Of a stretch of DNA of 64,000 bases, positions 32,217 through 40,879 are shown piece after piece. Below the pieces are notes generated by a model that worked only from the letters and a program-made list of their open reading frames with translations, was not told the DNA's origin and ran no database searches. This stretch comes from Variovorax beijingensis (lineage in GTDB: Bacteria > Pseudomonadota > Gammaproteobacteria > Burkholderiales > Burkholderiaceae_C): NCBI RefSeq assembly GCF_007828835.1, contig NZ_VIVL01000002.1:372001-436000 (forward strand), in the 5' to 3' direction. Within the stretch, counting starts at the first letter, position 1. Each line of letters opens with the position of its first letter. Position numbers and translations under genes: made by a program.

Positions 32217-33011
32217 ATGGATTTGGGCATTGCAGGCAAGACCGCGCTGGTGTGCGGCGCGAGCAAGGGACTCGGCTACGGCTGCGCCGAGGCACTGGTG
32301 CGCGAGGGCGTGAACGTGGTCATCGTGGCGCGCGGCGCCGAGGCGCTGGAAGCGGCGGCTGCGAAGCTGGCCGCAGCGGCAGCCGGCTCGCCGGCGCCTT
32401 TCGTCAAGCACGTGGCCGCCGACATCACGACGGAGGCCGGCCGCGCCGCGGTGTTCGCGCTGGGCCACGACTTCGACATCGTCGTCACCAACGCCGGCGG
32501 CCCGCCCCCGGGCGACTTCCGCAACTGGGACCGCGAGGCCTGGATCAAGGCCGTCGACGCCAACATGCTGACGCCCATCGAGCTCATCAAGGCCACGGTC
32601 GACGGCATGGCCAAGCGCGGCTTCGGCCGCATCGTCAACATCACCTCGAGCTCGGTGAAGTCGCCCATCGACATCCTGGGCCTCTCCAACGGTGCGCGCA
32701 GCGGCCTCACGGGCTTCGTGGCCGGCGTGGCGCGCACTCCCATCGCCGCGCAGGGCGTGACCATCAACAACCTGCTGCCCGGCTCCTTCGACACCGACCG
32801 CCTCAAGGGCACGATGGCAGGCACGGCCCAGAAGACCGGCCAGGACTTCGACACCGTGTGGGAAGCCCGCAAGAAGAACATCCCGGCCAGGCGCTTCGGC
32901 ACGCCGGCCGAGTTCGGCGCGATCTGCGCCTTTCTCTGCAGCATGCAGGCAGGCTACATGACGGGGCAGAACGTCCTTGCTGACGGCGGCGCCTACCCTG
33001 GCACGTACTGA
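32217..33011 (+). CDS. Atypical SDR family oxidoreductase
   Basis: A 264-residue short-chain dehydrogenase fold. The GASKGLGYG cofactor motif is present at about residues 14-22 and NAGGPPPG near 93, but the usual YxxxK catalytic pair is replaced: after ITSSSVKSPI the active-site helix reads LGLSNGARSGL, with no tyrosine. This subgroup is frequently found in proteobacteria; its chemistry is unclear. AAGGAG is 8 bases before the ATG, and the gene follows the EamA transporter at 26 bp. Confidence 0.9.
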   Translation: MDLGIAGKTALVCGASKGLGYGCAEALVREGVNVVIVARGAEALEAAAAKLAAAAAGSPAPFVKHVAADITTEAGRAAVFALGHDFDIVVTNAGGPPPGDFRNWDREAWIKAVDANMLTPIELIKATVDGMAKRGFGRIVNITSSSVKSPIDILGLSNGARSGLTGFVAGVARTPIAAQGVTINNLLPGSFDTDRLKGTMAGTAQKTGQDFDTVWEARKKNIPARRFGTPAEFGAICAFLCSMQAGYMTGQNVLADGGAYPGTY

Positions 33012-33047
33012 GCTCGCCCCCAGGCTTCGCGCACGTCGCGTCGCGCG
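33010..33047 (+). repeat. Intra-operon repeat element, truncated copy 3
   Basis: Starting at the SDR stop codon, GCTCGCCCCCAGGCTTCGCG matches the 3' part of the element at 7481-7581 in the same orientation relative to the stop codon. It is followed by a GC-rich stretch and only the first third of the element is kept. It lies between two convergent genes. Confidence 0.6.
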
Positions 33048-33048
33048 C

Positions 33049-33957
33049 CTATCGGCGCCGTGAGGACACCACGATCCCGCCCACGATCAGCGCGAAGGCC
33101 GCACCGTGGTACCAGTGCGGCGGCTCGCGCAGGAAGGCCGCGGACAGCAGCGCGGCGAACAGCGGCGTGAGGTTCATGAAGAAGCTCGCCGCCTGCGGCC
33201 CCGCATGCTGCACGCCGCTGCCCCAGCAGCGGTAGGCCAGCACGGCCGGGCCGATGCCGATGAAGGCCAGCGCCGCCAGCAGCGGCCATCCGAGTTCCAT
33301 GCGCGCATCGGTCAGCATCCATTCTCCGGCCGCGAACAGCCCCGACCATGCGAGGCCGAACACCAGCTGCGCCATCAGGAACGCGGCCCAGTCCTGCCGC
33401 ACGCCCTGCGGCTCCCGCGTGCGCGCGAGGAACCAGCTGTAGAACGCCCAGGCGATGGTGCCCAGGATCATGTAGAGATCGCCCGGCACCAGCCGCAGCG
33501 CGAGCAGCTGCCGCCATTCGCCGCGGCTCAGCACCAGCAGCACGCCCAGCATCGAGAGCAGCGAGCCGCCGATCTCGCGACCGCTGACACGGGCGCCGAA
33601 GAAAATGCCGCCCACCGCCAGCATCCACAGCGGCAGGCTGGAGCCCACCAGCGTGACGTTGATCGGCGCGGAGGTCTGCAGCGCCAGGTACTGGAACGCG
33701 TTGTAGCAGCCGATGCCCAGCAGCCCCAGCACCGCGTAGCGCTTCCAGTGCGGCCACATCGGGCTGTCGCGGCGCAGCACCGGCCACGCGAGCGGCAGCA
33801 GCAGCACGAACGCGATGACCCAGCGCACGAAGTTCAGCGTGAGCGGCGACACCAGGTCGCGCACCAGGCGGCCGACCACCGCATTGCTCGCCCACAGCAG
33901 CGGCGGCACGGTGAGCAGGAAGACGGTGGACGGCGTGAGGCGCTGCTGGATCTGCAT
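33049..33957 (-). CDS. DMT family transporter (EamA domain)
   Basis: A 302-residue protein with ten predicted membrane helices in two EamA repeats, beginning STVFLLTVPPLLWASNAVVG (family-typical). It is convergent with the SDR gene and divergent from the quinone oxidoreductase gene. Substrate not predictable. Confidence 0.9.
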   Translation of the reverse strand: MQIQQRLTPSTVFLLTVPPLLWASNAVVGRLVRDLVSPLTLNFVRWVIAFVLLLPLAWPVLRRDSPMWPHWKRYAVLGLLGIGCYNAFQYLALQTSAPINVTLVGSSLPLWMLAVGGIFFGARVSGREIGGSLLSMLGVLLVLSRGEWRQLLALRLVPGDLYMILGTIAWAFYSWFLARTREPQGVRQDWAAFLMAQLVFGLAWSGLFAAGEWMLTDARMELGWPLLAALAFIGIGPAVLAYRCWGSGVQHAGPQAASFFMNLTPLFAALLSAAFLREPPHWYHGAAFALIVGGIVVSSRRR

Positions 33958-34055
33958 GGCCGCCGACTCTACCGGGCATCACCCGCCCCCGCCGCGCGAA
34001 GGCCAAACGTGGCACGATGCGCCTCTTCTTTTTTGTGCCACTGGAGACTGCAAAG

Positions 34056-35042
34056 ATGATGAGCAAAGCCGTCCGTATCGACCGCCATGGCGGTCCCGAG
34101 GAACTGAAGATCGTCGACGTGGAGGTGGGCGAGCCCGGCCCCGGCGAGATCCGCATCCGCCACAAGGCCGTAGGCCTGAACTTCATCGACACCTACCAGC
34201 GCAGCGGGCTCTATCCGTTCCAGATGCCGCTGCAGCTGGGCATGGAAGCCTCGGGCGTGGTCGAGGCGGTGGGCGAAGGCGTGGCGCACCTGAAAGCCGG
34301 CGACCGCGCCGCGTACGCGAGCCAGCCGCCCGGCGCCTACAGCGAGCTGCGCGTGATGCCGGCCAAGAACGTGTGCAAGCTGCCCGATGCGATCTCGTTC
34401 GAGACCGGCGCGGCCATGATGCTCAAGGGCCTCACGACGCAATACCTGCTGAAGAAGACGCTGCCGGTGGAGGGCCTGCAGCCCGGCGACTTCATCGTGT
34501 TCCACGCGGCGGCCGGCGGCGTCGGCCTGATCGCCTGCCAGTGGGCCAAGGCCCTGGGCCTGCAGCTGATCGGCACCGCGGGCAGCGATGCCAAGTGCAA
34601 GCTGGCCCTGGCGCACGGCGCGGCGCATGCGATCAACTACAGCACCGAGAACTTCGCAGCCCGGGTGAAGGAGATCACCGGCGGCAAGGGCGTGAAGGTG
34701 GTGTACGACTCGGTCGGCAAGGACACCTGGGAAGGTTCCATCGACTGCCTGCGCCCCTTCGGCCTTTTGGCCGTGTTCGGCAACGGCTCGGGCCCGGTGC
34801 CGCCGATCAGCCTGGGCACGCTCGCGTCCAAGGGCTCGCTCTACGTGACGCGGCCGACGCTGTTCACGCACATGGCCACGCGCGAGAGCACGCAGGCAAT
34901 GGCGGACGACCTGTTCGCCGTGGTGCAGAGCGGCGCCGTGAAGATCCCGATCGACCAGCGCTATGCACTGGCCGACGTGCAGCAGGCCCACCGCGACCTG
35001 GAAGCGCGCAAGACCACCGGCTGCACCATTCTCACGCTCTGA
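34056..35042 (+). CDS. Quinone oxidoreductase (NADPH:quinone reductase, zeta-crystallin-like)
   Basis: A 328-residue zinc-free medium-chain dehydrogenase. It has VGLNFIDTYQRSGLYP near the N-terminus, the nucleotide-binding AAAGGVGLIACQWAKALG (family-typical) at about residues 155-173, and YDSVGKDTW. It reduces quinones by one electron with NADPH. ATG codons at 34056 and 34059 are both possible; CTGGAGA lies just upstream. It shares a 98 bp divergent promoter with the EamA gene. Confidence 0.93.
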   Translation: MMSKAVRIDRHGGPEELKIVDVEVGEPGPGEIRIRHKAVGLNFIDTYQRSGLYPFQMPLQLGMEASGVVEAVGEGVAHLKAGDRAAYASQPPGAYSELRVMPAKNVCKLPDAISFETGAAMMLKGLTTQYLLKKTLPVEGLQPGDFIVFHAAAGGVGLIACQWAKALGLQLIGTAGSDAKCKLALAHGAAHAINYSTENFAARVKEITGGKGVKVVYDSVGKDTWEGSIDCLRPFGLLAVFGNGSGPVPPISLGTLASKGSLYVTRPTLFTHMATRESTQAMADDLFAVVQSGAVKIPIDQRYALADVQQAHRDLEARKTTGCTILTL

Positions 35043-35164
35043 GTCCGGGCCGTGGCGGGCCCGCTGCAGGGCCAGCCCTGTCCTACCCGGGGTGGGGTGT
35101 CATGCCTGCGTCTTGTGCAAGGTGCACTTTGTAGCCTTCAGCAAAGCCAGCGAAGGCCAGCGCC

Positions 35165-35575
35165 ATGGACACTGTCAGAACCTTCATCGTCGAGGACAAC
35201 CCCGCCATCCGCGAGAACCTGGCCGGAACCCTGCGCGAGGTGGCGCGGATCGATCCGGTGGGCCAGGCCGAAACGCAGGACGAGGGCGCGCGCTGGCTCG
35301 CAGGCAACCTCTCGCAGTGGGACTTGGCCATCGTCGACCTGTTCCTCAAGGATGGCACCGGCTTCGGCGTGCTCGAAGCCTGCCGCAACCGCGATCCGAA
35401 CCAGAAGATGGTGGTGCTCAGCAACTACCTGACCCCGGAGATGCGCCGCAAGTGCGCGCAGCTGGGCGCCGACGCGGTGTTCGACAAGGCCACCGAACTC
35501 GACGACCTGATCGATTTCTGCCTGCGCCGCCGGCAGGAGCAGTTGATGGCGCCGCGGTTGCCGACGGCGCACTGA
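35165..35575 (+). CDS. Single-domain response regulator (receiver only)
   Basis: A 136-residue CheY-like receiver with no output domain. The acidic pair Glu10/Asp11, the phospho-acceptor Asp58 in IVDLFL, the Ser86 of VVLSNY and Lys108 of FDKATE are in place, so it should be phosphorylatable. No histidine kinase gene is next to it. It is convergent with the Na/Pi cotransporter gene. Confidence 0.9.
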   Translation: MDTVRTFIVEDNPAIRENLAGTLREVARIDPVGQAETQDEGARWLAGNLSQWDLAIVDLFLKDGTGFGVLEACRNRDPNQKMVVLSNYLTPEMRRKCAQLGADAVFDKATELDDLIDFCLRRRQEQLMAPRLPTAH

Positions 35576-35590
35576 CCGCTGCGCGCCGGA

Positions 35591-37252
35591 TCAGCCCTCG
35601 ATCTTCCCGAGCCGCGATTCGCGCAGGCGGCTCGGCGCCAGCGCGCCCGCCGATTCCAGGATCGGATAGGCAATGGAGCAGATGTGCGAGTTGATCCGCT
35701 TCAGGTCGCTGATCAGGTCGATGTGCAGCGAGCTGGTCTCCATGCTCAGCGTGGTGCGGTCGGAGAGCCGGTCGAGGTGGGTGGTGGCATAGGCCCGCTC
35801 GAGGTCGCGGAAGCGGGCTTTCTCCTGGAGCAGCCGCTGCGCGTCGCGCACGTTGCCATTCAGGAAGACGCTCATGCTCAGGCGCAGGTTGGCGACCAGC
35901 CGTCCGTGCAGCTCCACGATTTCCGCCATGCCCGCCTCGGAGAAATTGCGCTGCGGCTTGATCTTCTTGTCCTCGATGTCGATGATCACGCGCTCGATGA
36001 TGTCGCCGATCTGCTCCATGTTGATGGTGAAGCTGATGATGTCGGTCCAGCGCCGGCTTTCTTCCTCGCCCAGCGCCTCGCGCGAGATCCGCGTCATGTA
36101 GTACTTGATGGCCGAGTAGAGCTCGTCCACCGTGTCGTCCAGCTGCCGCAGTTCCTGCGCCAGGCGCAGGTCGTTGTGGCGGATCACGTCGAGCGTGCCG
36201 ATGAGCATGGTCTCCACCACGTCGGCCTGGTGCAGCGCCTCGCGCGCCGCGTTCGAAATGGCGAGCGAGGGCGTCGAAAGGGCCGACGGGTCGAGGTGGT
36301 GCGGCCGCGTCGAGCTGGCCGGCAGCGGCGGCACCGGCAGCACCTTGGTGACCAGCGTGGCGACCCACTGCGTGAGGCCGATGAAGCCCACGCTGATGAT
36401 CACGTTGAACGCCAGGTGGAACAGCACCACGCCGTGGGTCGCATTCGGCACGTGCGGCTGCACATGGCGCAGCCAGAGCCCGACGAAGGGCGCGAGGATG
36501 GCCACCCCCAGCGCCTTGAACAACAGGTTGCCCACCGTGACCTGGCGCACCGGCACGGCGGACTTGGCCGTGGTCAGCACCGCCAGCAGGCCGCTGCCGA
36601 GGTTGGCGCCCAGTACCAGCCCGAGCGCGACGTCCAGCGGCACCACGTTGGAGCTGGCCATGGCCGCCACCAGCAGCACCACGGCCAGGCTCGAATAGGC
36701 CACGATCGCCAGCGCGGCGCCGATGGTGATCTCGAGCAGCACGTCGCTGTTGAGCGAGGCCAGCAGCACGCGCACGGCCGGCGCTGAAAAGAGCGGCTCC
36801 GTCGCCTCCACCACCAGCTGCAGCGCCAGCAGCATCAGCCCCAGGCCGATCAGCACCCGCCCCACGCGGCCCGCCACGCTGGCCGAGCGGGAAATGAACA
36901 GCACCACCCCCACGAAGATGAACATCGGCGACAGCCAGGACAGGTCGGCCGAGAACAGCACCGAGATGAGCGCCGTGCCGATGTCCGCTCCGCGCATCAC
37001 CGCCAGCGCCGCCGGCAGCGTGACCAGGCCCTGCCCCACGAAGGAGGAAGTCATCAGCGAAGTGGCGGTGCTCGACTGCACGAGGGCCGTGACGCCGATG
37101 CCCGAGAGCGCGGCCGTGAAGCGGTTGCGCATGCTTTGCACCAGGATCTTGCGCAGGTTGGCGCCGAACACGCGCAGCACGCCCGTGCGCACGAGGTGCG
37201 TGCCCCACACCAGGAGGGCGACGGCGGCGAGCAGGTTCAGGAGGTGCTTCAT
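35591..37252 (-). CDS. Na/Pi cotransporter family protein with PhoU-like C-terminus
   Basis: A 553-residue membrane protein. The N-terminal two-thirds hold two Na+/Pi cotransporter repeats with the QSSTAT motif at residues 59-64 and a second GANLGSGLLAVL region; the C-terminal domain from about residue 340 is PhoU-like helical (ADVVETMLIGTLDVI, NMEQIGDIIERVI). It likely moves phosphate or an anion with sodium, or regulates it. Its stop is 16 bp from the convergent response regulator. Confidence 0.92.
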   Translation of the reverse strand: MKHLLNLLAAVALLVWGTHLVRTGVLRVFGANLRKILVQSMRNRFTAALSGIGVTALVQSSTATSLMTSSFVGQGLVTLPAALAVMRGADIGTALISVLFSADLSWLSPMFIFVGVVLFISRSASVAGRVGRVLIGLGLMLLALQLVVEATEPLFSAPAVRVLLASLNSDVLLEITIGAALAIVAYSSLAVVLLVAAMASSNVVPLDVALGLVLGANLGSGLLAVLTTAKSAVPVRQVTVGNLLFKALGVAILAPFVGLWLRHVQPHVPNATHGVVLFHLAFNVIISVGFIGLTQWVATLVTKVLPVPPLPASSTRPHHLDPSALSTPSLAISNAAREALHQADVVETMLIGTLDVIRHNDLRLAQELRQLDDTVDELYSAIKYYMTRISREALGEEESRRWTDIISFTINMEQIGDIIERVIIDIEDKKIKPQRNFSEAGMAEIVELHGRLVANLRLSMSVFLNGNVRDAQRLLQEKARFRDLERAYATTHLDRLSDRTTLSMETSSLHIDLISDLKRINSHICSIAYPILESAGALAPSRLRESRLGKIEG

Positions 37253-37316
37253 GGATGCCGGTTTCTATCCTTTTCGTTTTTGTTCGTTTGCGGCCCCATT
37301 TTCCACATGTATGGCC

Positions 37317-38174
37317 TCAGTCGATCAACGCTCCGTTGTCATGGAAGGGAAAAGGGCCTTCGAAGGTACCGGAAGCCGCCAGATGGGTCACGAGCCGGCC
37401 GTCCCGGGCCGACCAGGCATGGACCCTGAAGCCCGGCGGCTCCAGCGTCCAGGCCGAGGCCGCATCGGGCGACAGGTCCAGGCAGACCTGGTGCGCCGGC
37501 GCCGGCGAAGTCGATGCGATGGTGCCGCCGAAGCGCACGTCGATGGCGCGGTGCAGGTGGCCGCAGATCACGCGCTCCACGTTGCCATGCCGCGCAACCA
37601 GTGCTTCGAGCGCCTCGGCGCCCTGCAGCAGGCCGATCTCGTCCATGTGGCCGATCAGCGTGCGGAAGGGCGGGTGGTGCATGGCAATCACCACCGGTTC
37701 GCCGCGGCAGGCGTCGAGCTGTTCCTCGAGCCAGGCCAGGCGTTCGCCGCAGAGTTCGCCGTGGCTCGCGCCCGGCACGCAGGTGTCCAGCGTGAGCAGG
37801 CGCAACGCGCCCACGCGCACCGAATACTGCACGAAGCCGGCCGAGCCCACGCCCGCCGCCAGATGGGCATGGCCGGGGAAGCTGCGGCGCAGCTGGCCGC
37901 GCTCGTCATGGTTGCCGGGCATCAGGTAGACCGGCATCGCGAGCGGCGCCAGCAGGCGCGCCAGGTGCTCGTATTCGGCCGCGCGGCCGAAGTCGCTGAG
38001 GTCGCCCGTGATCACGACGGCGTCGGGCTGCTGCGGCAGCCGCAGCACCGACTGCACCGCGCGCTCCAGGTAGGGCGCGGTGTCGATGCGGCCATAGGCC
38101 AGGCGTCCCGGTTCGCGGATGTGCAGGTCGGTCAGCTGGACCAGGAAAGTGGTGTCTTGTGTCGTTGTCGTCAT
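37317..38174 (-). CDS. Calcineurin-like phosphodiesterase
   Basis: A 285-residue class III cyclic-nucleotide-phosphodiesterase-like metallophosphoesterase. The five metal-binding motifs are complete: TDLHI, GDLSDFG, GNHDE, AMHHPPF and GHLH. No signal peptide is seen, so it acts in the cytoplasm. The ATG at 38174 overlaps the stop of the ABC ATPase gene by four bases, so it is the last gene of the importer operon. I infer it cleaves the imported substrate, perhaps a phosphodiester, rather than cAMP. Confidence 0.92.
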   Translation of the reverse strand: MTTTTQDTTFLVQLTDLHIREPGRLAYGRIDTAPYLERAVQSVLRLPQQPDAVVITGDLSDFGRAAEYEHLARLLAPLAMPVYLMPGNHDERGQLRRSFPGHAHLAAGVGSAGFVQYSVRVGALRLLTLDTCVPGASHGELCGERLAWLEEQLDACRGEPVVIAMHHPPFRTLIGHMDEIGLLQGAEALEALVARHGNVERVICGHLHRAIDVRFGGTIASTSPAPAHQVCLDLSPDAASAWTLEPPGFRVHAWSARDGRLVTHLAASGTFEGPFPFHDNGALID

Positions 38175-39232
38175 GCGCTGGTCTCCTGCGAGGTCATCAG
38201 GCGGTCGGGCAGGATGCGCAGGCCCACCGGATCGCCGGGGCCGAAAGGCGTGTCGCGGCCCACATCGGCCACGAGCAGGGGCTGGTCCTGCATGCGCAAC
38301 TGCAGCTGCACGCGGTCGCCGAGGAAGGTGCGGCGCTCGACCGTGGCGGCGCCCCAGTCGGGCCGCGGCGCACCCACTTCGACGTCTTCCGGCCGCACCA
38401 GCAGCATCGCATGGCTGCGCCAGGCGGGCGGGCAAGGCAGGGTGCTTCCGCCGAGTCGGACAACGCCTTGCGCAATGGCGTCGGCCTCGCGCGCGAGGCG
38501 GTTGACGCGGCCCAGGAACTCCGCCACGAAGGGATGCGCCGGCGCGCGGTACAGCTCTTCGCCGCGGCCGATCTGCACGATGCGCCCGGCGCTCATCACC
38601 GCCAGGCGGTCGGCAATGGCCATCGCCTCCTGCTGGTCGTGCGTGACGTGGATGGCCGTGATGTGCAGGCGGCGCAGCAGTTCGGCGAGCTCGTCGCGCA
38701 GCGACTCCTTGAGCTTGGCATCGAGCGCGGCCAGCGGCTCGTCCAGCAGCAGCACGCGCGGACGCACGGCCACGGCGCGCGCCAGCGCCACGCGCTGCCG
38801 CTGGCCGCCCGAGAGTTCGGCAGGGCGCTTGTTCTCCAGCCCGCCCAGGCGCGTCAGCTCGACCAGCTCGCCCACTGCGCGCCTTTCCTCTGCCGGCGCC
38901 ACGCCGCGGATGCGCAGCCCATAGCCGATGTTGGCCGCCACCGTCATCTGCGGGAAAAGCGCATAGCTCTGGAACACCATGCCGACGCCGCGATGCTCCA
39001 CCGGCCGCCCGGTGACGTCCTGCCCGCCGAACACGATGCGGCTGCCTTCGTCGGGCGCTTCGAGCCCCGCGATCAGCCGCAGCAGCGTGGTCTTCCCGCA
39101 GCCCGAGGGCCCGAGCAGCGCGAGCACTTCGCCCGCCTCCACATGCAGGTCGGTCGGCAGCAGGCCGCGCGTGCCGTCGGCGTAGGTTTTCGCGCAATTC
39201 GCGATGTCGATGGGGACGCGTTCAAGTTCCAT
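38171..39232 (-). CDS. ABC transporter ATP-binding protein (PotA/FbpC/PhnT type)
   Basis: A 353-residue ATPase with Walker A GPSGCGKTTL, the Q-loop MVFQSYALFPQM, signature LSGGQRQRVALARA, Walker B LLLDEPLAALD, and a C-terminal TOBE domain (from about residue 245). It belongs to the polyamine/iron/2-aminoethylphosphonate group of importers. It overlaps the neighbouring permease gene by 11 bases. Confidence 0.94.
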   Translation of the reverse strand: MELERVPIDIANCAKTYADGTRGLLPTDLHVEAGEVLALLGPSGCGKTTLLRLIAGLEAPDEGSRIVFGGQDVTGRPVEHRGVGMVFQSYALFPQMTVAANIGYGLRIRGVAPAEERRAVGELVELTRLGGLENKRPAELSGGQRQRVALARAVAVRPRVLLLDEPLAALDAKLKESLRDELAELLRRLHITAIHVTHDQQEAMAIADRLAVMSAGRIVQIGRGEELYRAPAHPFVAEFLGRVNRLAREADAIAQGVVRLGGSTLPCPPAWRSHAMLLVRPEDVEVGAPRPDWGAATVERRTFLGDRVQLQLRMQDQPLLVADVGRDTPFGPGDPVGLRILPDRLMTSQETSA

Positions 39233-40022
39233 GGCGTTTCTGCATCAGGTTGGCAAGGTATTGAAGGCCCCACAGCACCGGAAGGATCACGGCGAAGAAG
39301 ACCAGCGTGTAGGCCGATCCGATCTCGATGCGCATCGAGGCATAGCTGTCGGCCAGGCCCACGGGCAGGGTGCGCGTGAGCGGCGTGTGCAGCATCCACG
39401 TGAGGTTGAACTCGCCCACCGAGAGCGTGAACACCATCAGGCTGCCGGCGACGATCGCGGGGAACACGGCGGGCACGAGGATGCCCATGAAGCGCTGGCG
39501 GAAGTTGGCGCCCAGCGAGCGCGCCGCCTCTTCGAGCGCGAGCAGGTCGTCGCGCTGGAAGGCCGAGCTCACGGTGCGCACCATGAACGGCAGCGTGAAC
39601 ACCATGTGGCCCACGAGGATGAAGGCGAAGCTCTGGCGGAAGGCCGTGAGCTGGCCGTAGGCGAGGATCAGCGCCAGCGCGGTGGCCAGGCCCGGCACCG
39701 CCACCGGCAGCGTGAGCAGTTCCTCGAAGATGTGCGCCGCGCGCGAGCGGCTGCGTGCCAGCGCATAGGCGCAGGGCACGCCCAGCAGCACGGTGCCCAC
39801 CACGCAGGCCAGCGCCAGCGCGAGCGACCAGCCGACGGTGCCGCCGTAGTTCTCCCACACCTCGCCGAGCCAGCGCAGCGTGAGGCCGCTCTTCAGGCCG
39901 GCGCTGTAGTTGTTGACCAGCCCCGCCATCACCGACAGCAGCATCGGCGCGATCATGAAGAGGCTCACAAGCACGGTGATGGCCAGCAGGAAGGGCGCCC
40001 TGGGTTGCGTGTTCTTGCGCAT
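39222..40022 (-). CDS. ABC transporter permease 2 (inner membrane)
   Basis: A 266-residue permease with six membrane segments and the EAA loop ALEEAARSLGANFRQRF at about residues 165-181. It partners the second permease encoded immediately upstream and the TOBE-domain ATPase downstream. The start codon lies 16 bp after the stop of permease 1. Confidence 0.93.
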   Translation of the reverse strand: MRKNTQPRAPFLLAITVLVSLFMIAPMLLSVMAGLVNNYSAGLKSGLTLRWLGEVWENYGGTVGWSLALALACVVGTVLLGVPCAYALARSRSRAAHIFEELLTLPVAVPGLATALALILAYGQLTAFRQSFAFILVGHMVFTLPFMVRTVSSAFQRDDLLALEEAARSLGANFRQRFMGILVPAVFPAIVAGSLMVFTLSVGEFNLTWMLHTPLTRTLPVGLADSYASMRIEIGSAYTLVFFAVILPVLWGLQYLANLMQKRHGT

Positions 40023-40038
40023 GAGGCAATTCCTTCGA

Positions 40039-40866
40039 TCAGCGTGCGACCGGGTTGGCGCCGAAGCGCCGCGCGGCGAACAGCACCAGCCAGGTCACGA
40101 GGCCCAGCGCGATCGACAGCGATGCGGCGAGCGCGAAGTTGGCGTAGTTGGTGAACTCGTTGTAGATGGTGATGGGGATCACCTCGAACTTGCTGGCCAG
40201 CGTGAAGGCGGTGCCGAAGGCGCCCATCGAGGTGGCGAACAGGATCGCGCCGCATGCGAGCGTGGTGGGCGCGAGCTCTGGCAGCCACACGTCGCGTGCT
40301 ACCCGCAGGCGCGAGGCGCCGAGCGAACGCGCGGCTTCTTCGAGCTGCATGTTCATGGCCTCGGCCGCGGCGGCATAGGTGGCAATGGCGCGCGGCAACG
40401 AGAAGTAGAGGTAGGCCAGGAACAGGCCGAGCAGGCCATAGGCGAAGGTGATGCGTTCGCCGAACAGGCTGTCGCCGAGGTCCGCCACCAGCCCTTGCCG
40501 CCCGCCGAGCAGGATCACGAAGAAACCGATGATCACGCCCGGAAAGGACAGCGGCAGCGTGAGCAGCGACAGCAGCATGCGCTTGCCTGCGAAGGTGTGC
40601 CGCGCAAGGTAGATGCCCACGGCGGCGCCCAGCACCAGCGTTGCCAAGGTCACCGCCACCGACAGTGCCACGGTGTTGGCCATGCTCTGCAGGTAGCGCG
40701 AGTCGGTCAGCACAGCGAAGTAGGTGGCCCAGCCCTTGCTCGCCGGCAGCGTGAGCAGGCGCACCACCGGCAGCAGCCAGAAGGCCGCGAAGAACACGGC
40801 GGCAGGAGCTGCGCAAGCGAGCAGGCGCCAGCGTGGGTTCCAGGCGTTGGCCGACGACGACTTCAT
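40039..40866 (-). CDS. ABC transporter permease 1 (inner membrane)
   Basis: A 275-residue permease with six membrane segments and an EAA motif QLEEAARSLGASRLRVARDV (family-typical). The ATG at 40866 is chosen over the longer frame, which runs back into the binding-protein gene. It starts 13 bp after the binding-protein stop. Confidence 0.92.
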   Translation of the reverse strand: MKSSSANAWNPRWRLLACAAPAAVFFAAFWLLPVVRLLTLPASKGWATYFAVLTDSRYLQSMANTVALSVAVTLATLVLGAAVGIYLARHTFAGKRMLLSLLTLPLSFPGVIIGFFVILLGGRQGLVADLGDSLFGERITFAYGLLGLFLAYLYFSLPRAIATYAAAAEAMNMQLEEAARSLGASRLRVARDVWLPELAPTTLACGAILFATSMGAFGTAFTLASKFEVIPITIYNEFTNYANFALAASLSIALGLVTWLVLFAARRFGANPVAR

Positions 40867-40879
40867 GGCGCGGGCTTCT

